Below, one piece after another: positions 5,938 through 9,432 of a stretch of DNA of 9,432 nt. The stretch comes from Propionibacteriaceae bacterium (GTDB taxonomy: Bacteria > Actinomycetota > Actinomycetes > Propionibacteriales > Propionibacteriaceae), in the NCBI GenBank assembly GCA_024636075.1, contig JAGXHS010000071.1:1-9432 (forward strand), read 5' to 3'. Under the pieces are notes generated by a model. It was not told the DNA's origin, ran no database searches, and saw only the letters and a list, made by a program, of their open reading frames with translations. Position 1 is the stretch's first letter; each line of letters begins with the position of its first letter. Both the position numbers and the translations under genes were made by a program.

Positions 5938-6773
5938 ACCAGCAACTCCCCACCATCTCCGGGCTCGATGGTATCGACCTGCCGGTGATCGGCTTTGGCA
6001 CCTACCCGATGAAGGGCGGAACGGCCCGCGAAGCCGTCGGTGCCGCTCTGCAGATCGGCTACCGACTGATCGATTCGGCCTACAACTACGAGAACGAGGG
6101 CTCGGTCGGCAAGGCGATCCGTGAGTCGGGAATCCCACGCGACGAGATCGTCCTCTGCTCCAAACTGCCCGGACGCCACCACGAACGGGCTGACGCACTG
6201 CTTGCTGTCGAGGAGAGCGTGCACCGCACCGGCGGTGACCACATCGATCTGTACCTGATCCACTGGCCCAACCCGGCGACCGACCGATTCGTCGAGGCCT
6301 GGCAGGCTCTGATCGAGGCGAGGAAGCGTGGCTGGGTGCGCCACATCGGTGTCTCCAACTTCGAACGCACCCACCTGGAGCGGCTCCTGAAGGAGACCGG
6401 CGTGCTGCCGGCGGTGAACCAGATAGAGGTGCATCCACGATTTCCACAGGCGGACCTGCACCAGTACCACCAGGACCACGGCATCATCACCGAAGCATGG
6501 GGGCCGCTCGGTCGGGGCACGGGATTGCTCGACAACCCGGTGCTGTGCGATATCGCCGACCGGCATGGCACCACCAGCGGTGCCGTGGCGCTTGCCTGGC
6601 ACCTGCAACGGGGTGTGTTGCCCTTGCCGAAGTCGTCCTCGAAGGAGCGACAGGCGGAGAACCTCGGCGCCGTCGACGTGAACCTCACCCTCGAGGACAT
6701 GGAGCAGATCGGCACGCTCGCCAGCCGGGAAGGTCGACTCGGCGGTGATCCGATGATTCACGAGGAGTTCTGA
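5934..6773 (+). CDS. Aldo/keto reductase
   Basis: This 279-aa soluble NADPH-dependent reductase of the AKR superfamily is of the 2,5-diketogluconate reductase-like (AKR5) type, which reduces aldehydes and ketones to alcohols. The catalytic tetrad is intact: D47 and Y52 in DSAYNYENE, K77 in CSKLPG, H110 in YLIHWP. The cofactor-side blocks GVSNF, NQIEVHP and LPLPKSSSKERQAEN are also present. The last of these, with K-S and R, is the usual NADP-phosphate binding segment. The start ATG overlaps the fdhD stop by 4 nt and has GGAAGGAA 3 nt upstream. It ends overlapping the next gene by 1 nt. The substrate cannot be told. Its tight place in an oxidoreductase operon suggests that a carbonyl compound is either the substrate or a product of the pathway. 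Confidence 0.94.
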   Translation: MNQQLPTISGLDGIDLPVIGFGTYPMKGGTAREAVGAALQIGYRLIDSAYNYENEGSVGKAIRESGIPRDEIVLCSKLPGRHHERADALLAVEESVHRTGGDHIDLYLIHWPNPATDRFVEAWQALIEARKRGWVRHIGVSNFERTHLERLLKETGVLPAVNQIEVHPRFPQADLHQYHQDHGIITEAWGPLGRGTGLLDNPVLCDIADRHGTTSGAVALAWHLQRGVLPLPKSSSKERQAENLGAVDVNLTLEDMEQIGTLASREGRLGGDPMIHEEF

Positions 6774-7180
6774 TGGCTCGAGCCGGAACCGTGTTGTACG
6801 ACGCCGACTGTGGCTTCTGCACCGCCGTGGCACAGCGACTGAACCGGTGCGGAATCCGTGCCGAGGTGCTGTCACTGCAGTCGGTCGACCTGGCGAGCCT
6901 GGGTGTCGATGCGCAGCGCGCCGTGCGCGAAATGCCCTTCCTGGGCCCGGACGGCTCCGTTCACTGGGGGCACCGTGCCTGGGCCGCCACCTTGTCCACC
7001 GGGGGACCACTGACCAGGGTCGCCGGGCGGCTGCTCGGCTCGGAAATCCTTGACCGGCCCGCGCACTGGCTGTACGAATGGGTCGCAACCCACCGTGACC
7101 GACTCCCCGGCGGAACGCCCCGGTGCGCCTTGCCTGCCTCTCCCAGTCCACCCGATGGTTCGGAGCGACGTGATGGCTAG
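6773..7180 (+). CDS. DCC-family (DUF393) thiol-disulfide protein
   Basis: This 135-aa protein belongs to the DCC family, a small thioredoxin-fold group thought to act in thiol-disulfide exchange. The defining motif is near the N-terminus: YDADCGFC with D10, C13 and C16. A second family element, HRDRLPGGTPRCAL, sits near the C-terminus, followed by a short Ser/Pro-rich tail. There is no signal peptide, so it acts in the cytoplasm. It has GAGGAG 5 nt before its ATG, and that ATG overlaps the aldo/keto reductase stop by one base (TGATG). As the last gene of the operon it might keep a cysteine or metal centre of the oxidoreductase or FdhD reduced; that role is inference. Its TAG stop is also the first half of the -10 of the next gene. 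Confidence 0.9.
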   Translation: MARAGTVLYDADCGFCTAVAQRLNRCGIRAEVLSLQSVDLASLGVDAQRAVREMPFLGPDGSVHWGHRAWAATLSTGGPLTRVAGRLLGSEILDRPAHWLYEWVATHRDRLPGGTPRCALPASPSPPDGSERRDG

Positions 7181-7183
7181 CAT
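7178..7183 (+). promoter_or_regulatory. Leaderless-type -10 element for the DUF445 gene
   Basis: TAGCAT matches TANNNT and ends 6 nt before the GTG at 7190, so transcription would begin at the start codon. The TAG of this element is the stop codon of the preceding gene. The -35 region is weak. A rival reading is a leader-bearing start at GTG 7196, with GAGG (7185-7188) 7 nt upstream. Confidence 0.45.
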
Positions 7184-7189
7184 TGAGGC

Positions 7190-8530
7190 GTGTCCGTGAC
7201 AGAACAGAGCTCCACCACCGGGCCGCAGCATGCCTCAGCGGAACCGACATCGCCGAAGCCGCGCACTGGCGCTCCGGCGACTCCGGCCTGGAGTGAGGTC
7301 GACGAGGCTCGTCGGCACTCACTGGGGCGGATGAAGCTGCTGGCGTTGTCACTGCTGCTGATCGCCGCAGTGATCTACGTGGCGACTCTGCAACTCGACC
7401 ACGGCGTTCTGTGGGGTTACGTCAACACCGGCGCCGAAGCCGCCATGGTCGGCGCGATGGCCGACTGGTTCGCCGTGACCGCATTGTTCCGTCATCCAAT
7501 GGGCATCAAGATTCCGCACACTGCGATCGTGCCGACGAAGAAGGACGAGATCGCGGTCAACCTGCAGGACTTCTTCACCGAGAACTTCCTCACTGAAGCC
7601 ATCGCCCGGGACCGGCTGAGCAACGCGCGGATCGGGATGCGGATCGGTCGGTGGTTGCAGAACAGCACGAACTCACGCCGCGCCATCACCGAGATCCTGC
7701 GCATCGGCAGGGCGGCCGTCGCCCGGGTGTCGGACGACGAGGTGCGCACCCTCGCTGACGACGTCCTGCTCCCCAGACTGGTCCGCGAACCAGTCGCCAG
7801 CGTCGCCGGCGACCTGTTGGACGGCGTCGTGCGTGACGGCTCCCATCACGCACTGGTGGATTTGCTGGCCGGCGAGATCCACACCTGGTTGAAGGCCAAC
7901 CCGAAGAGCTTCCAGGCCATGGTCGAGAACCGCGCGCCCTGGTGGGCGCCGGACGCGATCAACACCCGGGTGGTCAACTACGCCTACGACCAGGCAGTCG
8001 CCTGGGCGGCGGACGTGCAGCACGACCCGGCGCACCCCACCCGCCAATCATTGGACGACTTGTTGCTGCGTGTCGCACAGGACCTCCAGAACGACCCGGG
8101 GGTGCAGCAACGCGCCGAATCGTTGAAGACCCGACTGCTGTCGCATCCGCAGACGAGCGAGACGGCTGTCAGCCTGTGGCGCAGCATTCGCAATTCCCTG
8201 CTGACAGCGATCGACGACGACACCTCCGCGCTGTGGAAGAGGGGGCAGCGGGCTCTGCTGGAACTGGGGGACAACCTGGTTGCGGACGACGAACTGCGAG
8301 ACAGTCTCGACGGCCGACTGGAGGACATGTCCGCTTTCATGGTCAACACCTACGGCAAAGAGCTCTCCAGCGTGATCAGCCACACCATCCAACGCTGGGA
8401 CGGAGAGGAGGCCGCCCAGCGGATCGAGCTGCACGTCGGTCGCGATCTGCAGTTCATTCGCATCAACGGCACCGTGGTCGGTGCATTGGTGGGTCTACTG
8501 ATCCACGCCTTCAGCCAGCTCGTGGGCTGA
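7190..8530 (+). CDS. DUF445 family membrane protein
   Basis: This 446-aa protein of the DUF445 family (E. coli YjiN is a member) has no established biochemical function. The N-terminus is a polar, Pro/Thr-rich cytoplasmic-looking tail. A membrane helix follows at about residues 49-67, and the family signature GAMADWFAVTALFRHP lies at 88-103. A long, mostly helical soluble domain runs to about residue 425. A second hydrophobic helix, VVGALVGLLIHAF, closes the protein (about 427-445), so it is anchored at both ends. Start choice is between GTG 7190, backed by a -10 six nt upstream, and GTG 7196, backed by GAGG; they differ by two residues. The gene begins a new unit after the redox operon, and its stop overlaps the methyltransferase start by 1 nt. 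Confidence 0.92.
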   Translation: MSVTEQSSTTGPQHASAEPTSPKPRTGAPATPAWSEVDEARRHSLGRMKLLALSLLLIAAVIYVATLQLDHGVLWGYVNTGAEAAMVGAMADWFAVTALFRHPMGIKIPHTAIVPTKKDEIAVNLQDFFTENFLTEAIARDRLSNARIGMRIGRWLQNSTNSRRAITEILRIGRAAVARVSDDEVRTLADDVLLPRLVREPVASVAGDLLDGVVRDGSHHALVDLLAGEIHTWLKANPKSFQAMVENRAPWWAPDAINTRVVNYAYDQAVAWAADVQHDPAHPTRQSLDDLLLRVAQDLQNDPGVQQRAESLKTRLLSHPQTSETAVSLWRSIRNSLLTAIDDDTSALWKRGQRALLELGDNLVADDELRDSLDGRLEDMSAFMVNTYGKELSSVISHTIQRWDGEEAAQRIELHVGRDLQFIRINGTVVGALVGLLIHAFSQLVG

Positions 8531-9432
8531 TGACCTCGGCGCGACTGTTGAGCACGCAAGGCGCTGCCGCCTTGCGGATGGCGGCCCAGCTGGGCGACCC
8601 CACGTCTCTGCAGGCCGCCACGGCGCTGCGCAAACACTTCGACGCCGAGCTGGCCGCTGCGGCACTGTCCCAGACCAGCCTGCGGGCCAGAGCGGCGAAG
8701 AAGTTCGGTGATCGAGCCGCCAGCATGCTGTTCACCAGTGACGCCCTCGAGCAGGCCACCAGGCCGGCGGTTGCCAGATGGCGTGCCCAGCGACTGCTCG
8801 ACGCCGGCGTCGATCGTGTCATCGATCTGGGCTGCGGTATCGGTGCCGATGCGATCGGATTCGCCAGCGCCGGTCTGGGTGTCACTGCCGTGGAGAGGGA
8901 CGAGACCACTGCCGCCTACGCCCGCCACAACCTGACCCTGCTGGACCAACTGGGCACTGCTGCTCGCTCTGAGGTGGTGTGCGGGGACGCAACCACATTG
9001 CTGCACGATCTCCTGGCCGGCCACGATTCCCGCACCGCGGTGTTCTGTGACCCGGCGCGACGGACGGAGCGGGGGCGCACCTGGCGCGTCGAGCAGTTCA
9101 CGCCTGAGTGGAAGTTCGTGCTCGGGTTGCTGGCGCTGCAGCAGCACCCAGCCGTGGTGAAACTCGGTCCGGGGGTACCCAAGGAACTGATTCCGGGAAA
9201 CGTGGAGGCCTGCTGGGTCGCCGATCACGGGGCGGTGGTGGAGGCCGGCTTGTGGCGGTTGGTGAATGGTGCCGATGGCGCGGTGGGAAACAACACACGA
9301 CGTGCGGCGCACCTGCTGCCCGGCGGACGCCATCTGGCCGACATCGACCAGCGGAAACCACTGCACGTGGGCGGGGTCGGAGCCCATCTGCTCGAGCCTG
9401 ACGGAGCCATCATCCGGGCGGGGCTCTTTCCC
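8530..9432 (+). CDS. Class I SAM-dependent methyltransferase, THUMP-like family (partial, 3' end missing)
   Basis: The frame stays open for 301 codons from the ATG to the end of the window, so the C-terminus is missing; relatives are about 380-400 aa. An N-terminal helical region of about 90 residues precedes a Rossmann methyltransferase domain. Motif I is VIDLGCGIGADA (97-108), where the SAM-binding glycines are seen. An acidic residue ends the next strand (TAVERDE), and motif IV is FCDPARR with D174 (DPARR 174-178). The DPARR motif and overall layout match the actinobacterial THUMP-like methyltransferases. Such proteins are probably RNA-directed, but the target is unknown. The start overlaps the DUF445 stop by one base (TGATG) with no good Shine-Dalgarno, so translation is likely coupled. 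A minus-strand frame on the same DNA is a shadow. Confidence 0.88.
   Translation, partial: MTSARLLSTQGAAALRMAAQLGDPTSLQAATALRKHFDAELAAAALSQTSLRARAAKKFGDRAASMLFTSDALEQATRPAVARWRAQRLLDAGVDRVIDLGCGIGADAIGFASAGLGVTAVERDETTAAYARHNLTLLDQLGTAARSEVVCGDATTLLHDLLAGHDSRTAVFCDPARRTERGRTWRVEQFTPEWKFVLGLLALQQHPAVVKLGPGVPKELIPGNVEACWVADHGAVVEAGLWRLVNGADGAVGNNTRRAAHLLPGGRHLADIDQRKPLHVGGVGAHLLEPDGAIIRAGLFP

Noticed and set aside
5026..7352. Long minus-strand frames (5026-6447 and 5868-7352) opposite fdhD, the aldo/keto reductase and the DCC gene
   Set aside because: They are Arg/Pro/Ser-rich, low-information translations that mirror real genes with intact catalytic motifs on the plus strand.
8350..9387. 345-codon minus-strand frame at the right end
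   Set aside because: The plus strand over the same bases encodes a methyltransferase with clear SAM motifs, which runs off the window.
1..9432. tRNA or rRNA genes, CRISPR arrays, transposases or integrases
   Set aside because: No cloverleaf-like segment, regular direct repeats or mobile-element proteins were found. Almost all of the window is occupied by recognised genes.

Overview
The window is GC-rich, densely packed bacterial DNA. It has Actinomycetota-type genes: a THUMP-like methyltransferase, DUF445 and a YdeP/FdhF-like oxidoreductase with FdhD. It also shows TANNNT -10 elements placed 6 nt before start codons, typical of actinobacterial leaderless genes. A propionibacterial relative is possible, but I cannot fix the genus from sequence alone. 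I see no RNA gene, insertion sequence, CRISPR array or phage gene.

Region 1 (1-2162) concerns the lower ligand of cobalamin. On the minus strand, cobT overlaps cobU by 1 nt; cobU leaves the window at base 1. Facing away on the plus strand is a histidine phosphatase, plausibly an alpha-ribazole-phosphate phosphatase (CobC-like). The roughly 295-nt gap between them is not empty. It holds a short minus-strand reading frame resembling the C-terminus of cobyric acid synthase (CobQ/CbiP) with its middle missing, a perfect 8-bp inverted repeat, and a leaderless-type -10 for the phosphatase.

Region 2 (2188-2711) is a small cupin gene on the minus strand, convergent with the phosphatase. It shares a 113-nt divergent promoter region with the next operon.

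Region 3 (2712-7180) is a compact plus-strand operon of four genes: a molybdopterin oxidoreductase of the YdeP/FdhF-like family, FdhD (the sulfurtransferase that activates such enzymes), an aldo/keto reductase, and a small DCC-family (DUF393) thiol-disulfide protein. The gaps are 22 nt, then overlaps of 4 nt and 1 nt. The first two genes form a known enzyme-plus-maturase pair. The coupling of the last two to them suggests one redox task with an unknown substrate.

Region 4 (7190-9432) starts with its own leaderless-type promoter. It holds a DUF445 membrane protein and, overlapping it by 1 nt, a SAM-dependent methyltransferase cut by the window end.

The region is mostly ordinary in content. 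The best leads are the four-gene redox operon, the decayed cobQ-like remnant beside cobT, and the in-frame duplication at the start of the phosphatase.
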